Source of the DNA: Rosenbergiella nectarea
GTDB taxonomy: Bacteria > Pseudomonadota > Gammaproteobacteria > Enterobacterales > Enterobacteriaceae
Direction: 5' to 3'
DNA length: 64,000 nt
Assembly: GCF_900111105.1 (NCBI RefSeq)
Contig: NZ_FOGC01000009.1
Span: forward strand, 1-64,000
In this document: positions 43,190 to 51,628 of the stretch, one piece after another
How positions within the stretch are numbered: position 1 is the first letter of the stretch
Layout of the letters: every line of letters begins with the position of its first letter
Notes under the pieces: model-generated
Database searches by the model: none
What the model was told of the DNA's origin: nothing
The model's input: the letters and a program-made list of their open reading frames with translations, nothing else
Position numbers and translations under genes: made by a program

Positions 43190-43483
43190 CTACAACAGGA
43201 ACCTTAATAAAGCTGTACTGACTACGCTAATGACCACCACGGGTAACAGCCCCCAGCGTGATGCTGCAAATAATGAGATAGCTAACGCCAGTAAATCGGC
43301 AGGCCTATCGGTGACAAAATAGGGGGAAATAATGGTAATTAATACACAGCCAGGAGCAGCATCCATTATGGCTTGCATGCGTGGGCTGAGCTGACGATTA
43401 CGTAACAATAAATAGCCAATAATTCGAGTAAAATAGGTACTGAGTGCCATCAGTAGAATAGTCGCGACGGGTAAAATATTCAC
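43190..43483 (-). CDS. azlD: AzlD-family branched-chain amino acid exporter subunit
   Basis: Small partner of AzlC in a two-component exporter (AzlCD / YgaZH type) for branched-chain amino acids. It has 97 residues with three or four membrane helices and the family-typical LSTYFTRIIGYLLLRNRQLS and MDAAPGCVLITIISPYF. Its start overlaps the azlC stop by four bases. It looks intact, but the azlC partner is interrupted. Confidence 0.85.
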   Translation of the reverse strand: MNILPVATILLMALSTYFTRIIGYLLLRNRQLSPRMQAIMDAAPGCVLITIISPYFVTDRPADLLALAISLFAASRWGLLPVVVISVVSTALLRFLL

Positions 43484-44214
43484 GCTTTAGCTCCCATTAA
43501 CACAATGGCAATGATCCCGGTGATAGCCCCAATCGGGACATACGCTGCACCCGGTAAATAGTGATAGGCCAAGCTTGCGCAGAGTAAACTGACCAGCCAA
43601 GGGATTGCACAGCGCATGCCTTTCCACATTCCCTTTAGTAAAACAAAGAATACCGCAGGAAAAGCCATATCAAAGCCCCATCGGCTAATGTCCCCTAACG
43701 CAGGGCCGATTAAGGCACCCACGGTGGTAGAGGCCAACCATACAGTCCAGAGCATTACCGCCAAACCGCAGTAGAAGCTCAGACTAAAAGCAGGATCCTG
43801 TCCGGCGGCACGACGGCGGGTGGCATCCGCCATGGCCAGCGCCCAACTTTCGTCACACATAAAAAATAGGGCAGGTAGCGCTTTACGGCGAGGAAGGTGA
43901 TTAAGATAGGGGGCAAGCGAGGCTCCCATCACTCAGTGGCGGCTGTTAACCAGCATACTGACTAAGACGATAGTGATGAGATGAGGGGGGGAACTCCAGA
44001 GTGCAACAGCGGCAAATTCTGATCCGCCCGCAAAATTCAGCCCGGTCATCAAACTTAATAGGCCGACAGATAATCCTTTCTGGGCAGCTTGGGCACCTAA
44101 TAATAAACCAAAGGGCAGCACGCCTATCATAACGGGGATTACCGTTGTCGCACCGCGTAAAAATTCATGGTAATACTGAGACTGGGAGGGAGACGGGTAC
44201 GAAGGCTGCGCCAT
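43480..44214 (-). pseudogene. azlC: AzlC-family exporter subunit, broken by an in-frame TGA
   Basis: Two frames in the same register together make one AzlC protein of about 244 codons. The first 93 codons run from MAQPSYPSPSQSQ to MLVNSRH; the stop TGA is at 43933-43935; then the frame resumes with VMGASLAPYLNHLPRR and continues to MGAKA. In intact relatives a hydrophobic residue stands at this point of the xxRHxxMGASLAP motif, so a single-base change (for example from TTA or CTA-like codons) is likely. A restart at GTG 43932 would lack the first three helices. A sequencing error is the alternative. Confidence 0.8.
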
Positions 44215-44320
44215 GGATTCCTCTCTTAACTGGCTGTGATAGGAAATTCTTATGACCTCTATACTAAGCGGCTGTCCTAGAAAATACGAGATAGAATCGA
44301 GTCGATATCGGGAGATTTTA

Positions 44321-44818
44321 GTGAATTTATATATGTTTTATCTCGGCGGAAATGCCGGGAAGTCGAATATTGAAGTCCATGATATCCAATTTGTGGCAGC
44401 GAATACGCCGGAAGAGGCATGGCCGACGCTTAAAAAGGCGTGGTTTGGGGATAAAAATAAAGTTCATCTCGATGGCTATACACATATAACCTGGGTCGAT
44501 GGTTATAGTGTCAGTCTCGAGGACACTCCTGCTAGCGACCCTCAGAAACTCTTTTTCGTCAACGTCGGGGCTTATCGGCCTGATACGCTGGCTGAACTCC
44601 ACGAATTCGGGCTATTTGTCGCTGAAGACGCAAAGCAGGCCAGAAAACAGGCGTTAAGCCGTTTATTATCAGGAGCAGCGCAGCAGCATAAAGATAATCT
44701 TAAAGACGTTGATAATTGCTTATTACTCGACAAAGTCGGGGACAGCTATCTTCATTTAACCCCAATGACAGAAGGTCAGCTTGACCGCCCAGCCTGGCAG
44801 GGCTACCAACCGATATAA
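44321..44818 (+). CDS. DUF1543 family protein
   Basis: Cytoplasmic protein of 165 residues with a DUF1543 pattern: MFYLGGNAGKSNIEVHDIQF followed by a second similar half beginning KLFFVNVGAYRP. The function is unknown. I chose GTG 44321 because GGGAG lies 6 bases upstream; the longer frame from 44252 has no such site, and ATG 44333 is another possibility. It reads divergently from azlCD and is followed by a LysE-type gene in the same direction after 44 bases. Confidence 0.7.
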   Translation: MNLYMFYLGGNAGKSNIEVHDIQFVAANTPEEAWPTLKKAWFGDKNKVHLDGYTHITWVDGYSVSLEDTPASDPQKLFFVNVGAYRPDTLAELHEFGLFVAEDAKQARKQALSRLLSGAAQQHKDNLKDVDNCLLLDKVGDSYLHLTPMTEGQLDRPAWQGYQPI

Positions 44819-44862
44819 TCATATTTTTGTATTACGAGTAAATCGATTCACCGGGAGGAAAA

Positions 44863-45480
44863 GTGGGCGGCGAATTCCTTCCGCTTTGTGCCATCGGTCT
44901 GGCGATATTGGTTGGGGCAATGAGCCCCGGCGCCAGTTTTTTGCTCGCTACCCGCGTCGCGCTTTCCTCACCGCTTTCCGCCTCGCTCGGGGTGGCGATC
45001 GGCTTAGGAGGGGGGGCGATGATCTTTGCGCTTATCGCCCTGTCAGGGTTACAGGCGTTACTGAGCGTTGTCCCTGCACTGCATACTGTTTTGAACGTAC
45101 TGGGTGGCGGTTACTTACTCTGGAGTGCGGTCAAAATTCTATTACAAAAACCCCGGGCGCAGGGAAAGGATTCAGGCGTTTCTACGCTGAACTTTACTCA
45201 AGCGTTATTCAGTGGGCTAGTTACTCAACTGAGTAACCCCAATACGGCTATCGTTTTTGCGAGTCTCTTTACCTCGCTACTCGATCATCATTTATCGACG
45301 ACGCTCTACGTTACGGTGCCCGGAATGACGTTTTTAGTCGACTTTTTATGGTTTATTTTTGTTGCGGTGATCCTGAGTCAATCTTTGCCACGACGTGTTT
45401 ATCTTCGCAGTAAAGTCACGATAGATCGTCTCTCTGCGGGAATATTAGGCTTGCTTGGGCTAAAGCTACTTTTAAAATAA
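44863..45480 (+). CDS. LysE/RhtB-family amino acid exporter
   Basis: Inner-membrane exporter of 205 residues with six hydrophobic segments. The family signature is near the N terminus: GAMSPGASFLLATRVALSS. LSNPNTAIVFASLF is a second conserved element. It starts with GTG, with GGGAGG 5 bases upstream. The substrate is not predictable from sequence. It converges with the ASCH-domain gene, leaving two bases between stops. Confidence 0.85.
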   Translation: MGGEFLPLCAIGLAILVGAMSPGASFLLATRVALSSPLSASLGVAIGLGGGAMIFALIALSGLQALLSVVPALHTVLNVLGGGYLLWSAVKILLQKPRAQGKDSGVSTLNFTQALFSGLVTQLSNPNTAIVFASLFTSLLDHHLSTTLYVTVPGMTFLVDFLWFIFVAVILSQSLPRRVYLRSKVTIDRLSAGILGLLGLKLLLK

Positions 45481-45482
45481 TG

Positions 45483-45893
45483 TTAGACAACTTCCACCAA
45501 TTCGAACTCCTCCGCGACAAGTTCCATGGTCTCGCTGAAGCTTCCTTCTCGGGTGAAGAAGGCTTGGTGCTCCCGTCGCCAATAATTCAGGCTGCGATCA
45601 CCCTCGCCCTCTTTATAGGCGAATTCAGCCTCGACCTTATCGAACGTCACAATCCGCATGGCAATGATACGAATTACGCAGACCGCCTCTTCACGACCAT
45701 TGAGGATGATGTGGTAGCTCCCCACAATGGGAGGCGATGCCTCATTGAGGTAGGCAGCAAGTGAACCGCAGGAAGCGGTTTTACGTCCTGCGATGATATG
45801 ATGGGAAAGTTCATCTGCCATCGCAGCACTATCGCCAAATCCCCAGGCTAGCGCTCCGGGATATTTTGTCTTCAGTTTTTTCATTACTGTCAT
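45483..45893 (-). CDS. ASCH-domain protein
   Basis: A 136-residue protein with an ASCH (PUA-like, RNA-binding) fold: ALAWGFGDS, then the family-typical GRKTASCGSLAAYL and a VEAEFAYKEGEGDRSLNYW segment near the C terminus. Related ASCH proteins include the N4-acetylcytidine amidohydrolase YqfB, but this is a longer subgroup of unknown role. The ATG overlaps the stop of the racemase gene (ATGA), so they form an operon. Confidence 0.8.
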   Translation of the reverse strand: MTVMKKLKTKYPGALAWGFGDSAAMADELSHHIIAGRKTASCGSLAAYLNEASPPIVGSYHIILNGREEAVCVIRIIAMRIVTFDKVEAEFAYKEGEGDRSLNYWRREHQAFFTREGSFSETMELVAEEFELVEVV

Positions 45894-46606
45894 GACAGCT
45901 CCTCGCTTTGACGTAAATACTCACTGACTGTTTTCACCGCTAAAGCCGCCATTGAATCAATAAAAGTGATGGAATATCCATAGGTTGTCGTGGTCAAGGG
46001 ACTCAAGTCAGTGCAGGCGATAATAACTTCATTAATCCCCAATTTTGCTATCTCGGCGATGATCTCCTGCCACAAAACGTGAACGCGGTCACTTTGGTAC
46101 CCCTCAGCTTTAATCACTGGAAGTAGAGCGGTTGTTTTTTCTCTTAGCACATCGGAATCGACAAGAGTGATCCCCTTGGTGTTAAGTCTCTGTTGATAAA
46201 AGCCGGATTCGAGGGTGGGGACTGTTGCGAGTAAACAGACGGTTGACGGCGGTGGTGGTAGCAAAGGCAATAGCGAGTCAGCGATATGCAGCAAAGGGGT
46301 TCCCTGTGAAACCTCGCTTATTTCGTCAAAATAACAATGTGCAAGATTACACGGGATTGAGATTAAGCTGACGTTACTCTTAACTAAGTCGGTAATCCCC
46401 CTTTGCAGAGCGTCAATCATCTTAGTGGAATCAATCGCCCTACCGGGATAAAAAGGCGTCGGTAAGGAGATGATATGAATTTCAGGGAAATCCATATCAT
46501 AGGTTGCACCATATTGGCGTTGACATTCATCGATAACTTTTTCAAGGAAAGGGGCGGTAGATCGTGGACCCATACCCGCTAAAATACCTATTTTACGTTT
46601 TTTCAT
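45890..46606 (-). CDS. aspartate/glutamate racemase family protein
   Basis: A 238-residue member of the cofactor-independent racemase family. The two catalytic cysteines are in SIPCNLAHCYF and IIACTDLSPL. The N-terminal signature is IGILAGMGPRSTAPFLEKVI. The first Cys motif is PCNLAH where most have PCNTAH. Such proteins make D-aspartate or D-glutamate; the substrate is uncertain. It is operonic with the ASCH gene. Confidence 0.85.
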   Translation of the reverse strand: MKKRKIGILAGMGPRSTAPFLEKVIDECQRQYGATYDMDFPEIHIISLPTPFYPGRAIDSTKMIDALQRGITDLVKSNVSLISIPCNLAHCYFDEISEVSQGTPLLHIADSLLPLLPPPPSTVCLLATVPTLESGFYQQRLNTKGITLVDSDVLREKTTALLPVIKAEGYQSDRVHVLWQEIIAEIAKLGINEVIIACTDLSPLTTTTYGYSITFIDSMAALAVKTVSEYLRQSEELS

Positions 46607-46669
46607 TACCTGAGCTCTTAAAGTCGTTTCGTTCTTGCCGATACTGACAAGGGGATTAACATCTAAGCA

Positions 46670-47203
46670 TCAAAAGCCAGTCTCTTCTTTCAGTAATCCA
46701 AAGAGCCAGTCATCTTGCCTGCGCCCATTCAAATAATAACTTTTTCTCAAGGTACCTTCTTGTTGGAATCCGGCCCTCTTTAGCGTTCTACGTGAGGCTT
46801 CATTTCCTGATGTCACCGTGGCGACGACTTTATGGTAGTGATATTGGGTGAATGCTAGCTTAATAATCTCTTTTAAAGACTCGCCCCCATAACCTCTCCC
46901 CTGATATTCAGGCTTGAGAATAAATCCCACCTCAGCGATACCTTCACTACGTTCAATAAAACCCGTTATACCCATAGGTTTCCTTGTGTCTTTCTCGCTG
47001 ATCACAAGGCAAAGCCAGTGTTTACAGCCTTTATACCAAGTCTGTAAACGTGGTTCAAAGTAGTGAAGGCGGATCGTTTCTTCATTAAGCGGATCACTGA
47101 TAAAAGACATGACTCGACGATCAGAATTTAAATCCAAGAAAAATGGCCAATCCGTGTGGCATAAGCTGCGATGTTCCAATCGTGAAGCGTTAATCTCGTT
47201 CAT
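46670..47203 (-). CDS. GNAT-family N-acetyltransferase (RimJ/RimL-like)
   Basis: A 177-residue acetyltransferase. The acetyl-CoA-binding motif A is EVGFILKPEYQGRGYGGESL, followed by ATVTSGNEASRRTLKRAGF and a C-terminal KSYYLNGRRQDDWLFGLL, typical of enzymes near RimJ that acetylate protein N termini or small molecules. The substrate is unknown. It is monocistronic. Confidence 0.85.
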   Translation of the reverse strand: MNEINASRLEHRSLCHTDWPFFLDLNSDRRVMSFISDPLNEETIRLHYFEPRLQTWYKGCKHWLCLVISEKDTRKPMGITGFIERSEGIAEVGFILKPEYQGRGYGGESLKEIIKLAFTQYHYHKVVATVTSGNEASRRTLKRAGFQQEGTLRKSYYLNGRRQDDWLFGLLKEETGF

Positions 47204-47513
47204 CGGTCATTCCCTTAGGCCAATTATAATAGGGCTGATGCACCGTTATAACATAAATAAATTTAATCAGCTTATTATGGATATGGAAGAACTATTATTG
47301 ACCAAATGTTTACAGAGGATTAATCAACCTGATAATCATCGGAAATAAAATATAGCGAAGTCTATGACAAAGTAAGTTAAAGCGACTGAGTCGTTATCAT
47401 TAACGACCAATGAATACTGTTATTTTGAGAAGCTGTTCAAATTCAGCCGTTACCCTCTCGGTCCTATAACTCTCACCTATACTTAATAACGAGTAAATAT
47501 GGAGTGGTGATTT
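47204..47513. other. intergenic region
   Basis: Divergent promoter region between the GNAT gene and the DUF4385 gene. AT-rich, without convincing repeats. GGAGTGG lies 6 bases before the ATG at 47514. Nothing further is seen. Confidence 0.4.
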
Positions 47514-47963
47514 ATGAAAAAATTCGACTACCAACAAGATTTTTCAACTATTGATTTTCGCAAGCAGCCAGAGCGCTACCAAGTAGGGCGTGGGGAACAG
47601 GGGGTCTTGATGGTTGAACCCTATAAAAGTGAGATTCTTCCTTATTGGCGGTTTAAAGACGTCGCCAGTGCAACCGCCTCCGCCAAAAAAATTATGGAAC
47701 TGTTCGAGGATTATCGGAAACAAGACGATTTTGTCGGAATGGATATGGCGCGTAAATTTATTCAGATGGGATATACCCGTGCCAGGCGCTATGCCAATCA
47801 CCCCGGCGGTAAAAAGTACGATAAGAATCGCGAAATACTGCCCTATCAACTCGATGAAGAGAAAGCGGCGGCGGCAAAGATTTTCAAACATTCCTGGGAT
47901 AAGCTTAGAGAGGATGATGACTATCTGCAGCGTAAAAAGCGTCACCAGCAGCAGTTTGGATGA
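47514..47963 (+). CDS. DUF4385 family protein
   Basis: A 149-residue, charged, soluble protein with the DUF4385 pattern: FRKQPERYQVGRGEQGVLMV, EPYKSEILPYWRFK, and the central DFVGMDMARKFIQMGYTR. The C terminus is highly charged and basic. The function is unknown. No signal peptide or membrane segment. It stands alone with its own ribosome-binding site. Confidence 0.75.
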   Translation: MKKFDYQQDFSTIDFRKQPERYQVGRGEQGVLMVEPYKSEILPYWRFKDVASATASAKKIMELFEDYRKQDDFVGMDMARKFIQMGYTRARRYANHPGGKKYDKNREILPYQLDEEKAAAAKIFKHSWDKLREDDDYLQRKKRHQQQFG

Positions 47964-48096
47964 ATCAATTTCGCCTGATCGATCCATTAGGGTCTCACTT
48001 TACACGTCATTAAGAACAATAATCGTAAAAAAAGAGAGTAATAAAGAAATGTAAATGCTAAAAAACTAACTATTACAGATTATCGAGGGTCTTATA

Positions 48097-48963
48097 TTGG
48101 GCTACTTTAAAAAATCGATCGTTCTAGTCTTTTTTATCTTGGTACATTTACCGGGTAGCTTCGCAAGGCCGAACATGGCTCCTCTAGGCCCATCAATTGC
48201 CGATACGGGATCGCAGTATTACACCTTTAGAGTCATTAAGTTAGCGTCGATTGACGCACAGCGGCACTATAAAGTTTGGGTCGCGGTACCGAAGAAAAAG
48301 GCCCCTGCACAAGGTTACCCTATTTTATATCTGTTGGACGGCAATTCGAGCCTCAGTCGGCTATCTGAAACTCTCTTAAAGGAGATATCCGATAAACGCC
48401 CACCGGTATTAGTTTTTATCGGTTATAACACCCCTCTACCCTTTGATCTTAAAGCAAGAACTTACGATTATACGCCACTTGCTACAGAGGGATCAGCGAA
48501 TGGCTCCCCTATGGGGCGAGGAAGAGTTGGCGGAGGAAGTACCGTATTTAGGTCGTTACTTGAGCAAAAAATTATTCCGTTAAGTGAAGGTTCATTGCCT
48601 ATTAACTCAGCGCAGCGTGCTTTGTGGGGCCACTCCTACGGTGGACTGTTTGTTATTGATAGCTATTTGCATGCTTCCCGCTTTACCCATTTTTTCTCCG
48701 CAAGCCCTTCGTTAAGTCAAGGCTATCGATCCATGCTGGCTGAAATGGCTAGAAATACCGTGAACAGTAAATCAATGCTTTTTATGGAGGGTGAGGATAA
48801 GGTTGAGAATATTCCTCATCCTCACATCGTATCGTTAAGCGAATCGGTAAAGCAACTTGCTCAACGTGGGTTGAATATATCCATTAAGACCTATCCAGGG
48901 TTGAGTCATGGCGAGATGTTTGGGACGTCACTTGTCGAGACTATTCGTTTGAATAGCGAATAA
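48097..48963 (+). CDS. secreted alpha/beta-hydrolase, IroE/YbbA-like esterase
   Basis: A 288-residue protein with an N-terminal signal sequence (IVLVFFILVHLPGSFA) and an alpha/beta-hydrolase fold of the esterase D / IroE group. The nucleophile elbow is WGHSYGG, and YPILYLLDGNSSLSR and the C-terminal GLSHGEMFG, with the probable catalytic His, are typical. Relatives hydrolyse catecholate siderophore esters, but no siderophore genes are nearby, so the substrate is uncertain. The start is TTG with GAGGG 8 bases upstream. Confidence 0.75.
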   Translation: MGYFKKSIVLVFFILVHLPGSFARPNMAPLGPSIADTGSQYYTFRVIKLASIDAQRHYKVWVAVPKKKAPAQGYPILYLLDGNSSLSRLSETLLKEISDKRPPVLVFIGYNTPLPFDLKARTYDYTPLATEGSANGSPMGRGRVGGGSTVFRSLLEQKIIPLSEGSLPINSAQRALWGHSYGGLFVIDSYLHASRFTHFFSASPSLSQGYRSMLAEMARNTVNSKSMLFMEGEDKVENIPHPHIVSLSESVKQLAQRGLNISIKTYPGLSHGEMFGTSLVETIRLNSE

Positions 48964-49008
48964 TGATGACTGTTTGGCTTGAGGTAATCACTGCCTTCAC
49001 TTCGAGCC

Positions 49009-49035
49009 AAGGAGGAGTTTCTCCTTCTTATTTAA
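49009..49035 (+). terminator. terminator after the esterase gene
   Basis: AAGGAG, loop GAGTTT and CTCCTT form a 6-bp stem followed by CTTATTT. It lies between convergent genes and may act in both directions; it is modest in strength. Confidence 0.5.
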
Positions 49036-49048
49036 CGGTTGTAAAGCA

Positions 49049-49423
49049 TCATCGTCTTTCTTGATTCCGCGCATTGGTGATCAATGTTATGGCATGCTCA
49101 TTACCCCAACGTTCAAGTTGATCAATCAATGGTTTTAGGGAGCGACCTGCCATCGTCAAGCTGTATTCAACTTTTGGGGGAGTTTCTGCCGACACTTCAC
49201 GAAGTATGAGTCCAAAATATTCTAATTCACGTAATTGTTTCGTGAGGGTACGGGCTGATATGGGGTAAAACCTCTTCTCCAATTCATTAAAACGAAGCGG
49301 TTCATTAGCGAGATAAAACAGAATAAGCCCTTTCCCCTTTCCACTGATTAATTCTAACGTCGCTTCTACAGCACAGGCAGCGCGATCATAAGTATGGTAA
49401 CGAGATGATTTAATAATATCCAT
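49049..49423 (-). CDS. HxlR-family transcriptional regulator
   Basis: A 124-residue winged-helix regulator: NEPLRFNELEKRFYPISART then LTKQLRELEYFGLILREV and PPKVEYSLT, the standard HxlR pattern. I chose ATG 49423 because GAGGGGAA lies just upstream. It is divergent from the quinone-oxidoreductase-like gene, which it probably controls, as such pairs often respond to electrophiles or quinones. The control is inference. Confidence 0.85.
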   Translation of the reverse strand: MDIIKSSRYHTYDRAACAVEATLELISGKGKGLILFYLANEPLRFNELEKRFYPISARTLTKQLRELEYFGLILREVSAETPPKVEYSLTMAGRSLKPLIDQLERWGNEHAITLITNARNQERR

Positions 49424-49533
49424 GATTCCCCTCACTAACAAAATTGTTCGTACGTCTTAATGATGATTGTGATGTATACCTTATATCTATATTTTCGATA
49501 TCTCTATTACTATCATCAGCGAGGTGAACTAAG

Positions 49534-50547
49534 ATGAAAACCATTACGATAAACAATCCATTTGGCGTAGAGAATATTCAAACCCTCCCGAGTAATGACC
49601 CAGGAAAACCATTAAAAGGGCAAATTCGTGTTGCTATTAAAGCTAACTCTCTAAATTTCCATGATTTAATGGTTGTAAAGGGACTCATACCCACGCAGGA
49701 AGGACGGATTTTACTTTCCGACGGCGTAGGAGTGGTGGAGGCGGTTGGCGAAGGTGTCAGCGAATTTGTTAAGGGCGATACCGTAGTGTCGACGTTTTTT
49801 CCTAACTGGTTGAATGGAGCGCCGACCTCCGCAGTCAGTGATTTTTCTCATACCCCAGGGGATGGAATTGATGGTATGGCGAGCGAATATGTCGTGCGCG
49901 ATACCTCAGCTTTTACTCACGCTCCCGTGGGGTGGTCGTATGTTGAAGCATCGACGATTACTACGTCAGGATTAACTGCTTGGCGTGCGTTGATTAAAAA
50001 TGGCCGCTTAAAAGCAGGTAGTACGGTGCTCGTACAAGGTACGGGGGGAGTCTCTATCGCCGCGTTACAACTGGCGAAAGGTGCAGGGGCGAAAGTGATT
50101 GTCACCTCTTCTTCTGACGCTAAACTAGCGCAGGTGAAAAAATTAGGTGCCGATGGCACAATTAACTATAAAACTCACCCTCAGTGGGGAGAGCAGGTCT
50201 TAGCCATGACAGGGGGCTGCGGAGTCGACTATATTGTTGAAGTAGGGGGACCTGCGACGATGGCGGAGTCACTGAAAGCCATTAAAGTCGGCGGCCACAT
50301 CTCTCTTATTGGCGTTCTTTCCGGTAATGAGGTTGTGCTGCCAATGATGGAGATTCTCTCAAAGCAAGTACGCTTAGAATCATTAATTGTGGGCAGTCGC
50401 CAAGATCAGATCGATTATGTCAAAGCGTTAGAAGCGATCAATCAAAAACCGATTATCGATAAAGTTTTTGAGCATACTGACGTGACGAAAGCATTCGAGC
50501 ATTTAGAAGGCGGAGCTCACTTTGGTAAGGTTTGTCTCTCTTGGTGA
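49534..50547 (+). CDS. zinc-independent MDR alcohol dehydrogenase / quinone oxidoreductase
   Basis: A 337-residue medium-chain reductase. The NAD(P) motif is VQGTGGVSIAALQLAKGAGA. The structural four-Cys zinc loop is missing, and the catalytic zinc ligands are not evident, which fits the NADPH quinone-oxidoreductase branch. DGVGVVEAVGEGVSEF is the conserved N-terminal GroES-like region. It is divergent from the HxlR regulator. The substrate is unknown. Confidence 0.8.
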   Translation: MKTITINNPFGVENIQTLPSNDPGKPLKGQIRVAIKANSLNFHDLMVVKGLIPTQEGRILLSDGVGVVEAVGEGVSEFVKGDTVVSTFFPNWLNGAPTSAVSDFSHTPGDGIDGMASEYVVRDTSAFTHAPVGWSYVEASTITTSGLTAWRALIKNGRLKAGSTVLVQGTGGVSIAALQLAKGAGAKVIVTSSSDAKLAQVKKLGADGTINYKTHPQWGEQVLAMTGGCGVDYIVEVGGPATMAESLKAIKVGGHISLIGVLSGNEVVLPMMEILSKQVRLESLIVGSRQDQIDYVKALEAINQKPIIDKVFEHTDVTKAFEHLEGGAHFGKVCLSW

Positions 50548-50773
50548 GCTAACGCCAGGCGTGTCGCACCATAAAAAAGTCTGACTGAGGCATTGAGGCG
50601 GAACGGTTGAAAAACATTTCGCCCCGATAAGCTTATCCCACTATATTTCTCCATAGTGTTACCCCGCTTTGCCTAATTTAGGTTTCTTTTCCTCCGTAAC
50701 ACTGATGAACGTGCTGTACTGTCCTATACTAGATTCAGTCATTTTATAAAATACGTATCGTCGAGGAGTAAAG

Positions 50774-51574
50774 ATGCAAATATCGTTAGCTAAGCAAGTC
50801 GCCCTCGTCACCGGTGCGAGTTCCGGTCTAGGCTATGCCTGTGCAAAAGGACTGGCTGCCGCCGGAGCCAGTGTCGTGATTAATTACAATAGCCAAGCCG
50901 AGCCTGCCGAAAAGCTGGCTGAGGAAATTCGTCAACAGGGCGGTCAAGCCATTGCGGTGCAGGGTGATGTCTCCTCTCAAGACGATGTGAACAATTTGAT
51001 TACTCAAGCCGTTGAACACTTTGGTGGGCTAGATATCCTAGTGGCAAACTCCGGGCTGCAAAAAGATGCGGCGATTGGTGATATGACACTGCAAGATTGG
51101 CAAAAAGTGATTGATGTAAACCTGACGGGTCAATTTCTGACGGCACAAGCGGCGCTGCTGCAGTTTCGTAAACAGAAGGGGCAGCGTCAGGTTAGTCGTG
51201 CCAATGGAAAAATTATTCATGTCAGCTCTGTCCACCAACTTATCCCGTGGGCGGGTCATGTGAACTATGCTGCATCAAAAGGCGGGGTGGATCTGTTGAT
51301 GCGCAGTATCGCGCAAGAGGTCGGCGAAGAGCAAATCCGGGTGAACTCGATTGCTCCCGGAGCGATTGCGACCGCAATTAATGCCGACAACACCGAAGGG
51401 GACGCGGCGAAAAAGCTATTGGAGTTAATTCCTTACGGGCGTATCGGCGCATCAGAGGATGTGGCGAATGCAGTGGTTTGGCTGGCCAGCGACCTGTCTG
51501 ACTACGTTCACGGATCGACACTCTTTATCGATGGCGGCATGAGCTTATACCCTGAATTTAGAGGTAACGGCTAA
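50774..51574 (+). CDS. SDR oxidoreductase, glucose-1-dehydrogenase-like
   Basis: A 266-residue short-chain dehydrogenase. The cofactor motif is VTGASSGLGYACAKGLAAAG, then LVANSGLQKDAAIGDM. The catalytic Ser-Tyr-Lys are seen in HVSSVH and NYAASKGGVD, and the C-terminal HGSTLFIDGGMSLYPEF is typical of glucose 1-dehydrogenases. It follows 226 bases without a gene, with GAGGAG before the ATG. The real substrate is not certain. Confidence 0.82.
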   Translation: MQISLAKQVALVTGASSGLGYACAKGLAAAGASVVINYNSQAEPAEKLAEEIRQQGGQAIAVQGDVSSQDDVNNLITQAVEHFGGLDILVANSGLQKDAAIGDMTLQDWQKVIDVNLTGQFLTAQAALLQFRKQKGQRQVSRANGKIIHVSSVHQLIPWAGHVNYAASKGGVDLLMRSIAQEVGEEQIRVNSIAPGAIATAINADNTEGDAAKKLLELIPYGRIGASEDVANAVVWLASDLSDYVHGSTLFIDGGMSLYPEFRGNG

Positions 51575-51588
51575 CGCCATCAGTCTGA

Positions 51589-51616
51589 AAGGGGGGCATT
51601 CACGCCATCCCCCCCT
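51589..51616. terminator. bidirectional hairpin between convergent genes
   Basis: AAGGGGGG and CCCCCCTT form an 8-bp stem with a 12-base loop between the SDR gene and the binding-protein gene. Weak T-runs flank it on both strands. Confidence 0.6.
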
Positions 51617-51628
51617 TAACTTGCCTCT

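Noticed and set aside
43098-43322. Plus-strand frame of 74 codons
   Set aside because: Mostly antisense to azlD, with no convincing ribosome-binding site or family match.
44781-45236. Plus-strand frame of 151 codons
   Set aside because: Out-of-frame shadow of the LysE-family gene; arginine-rich and without motifs.
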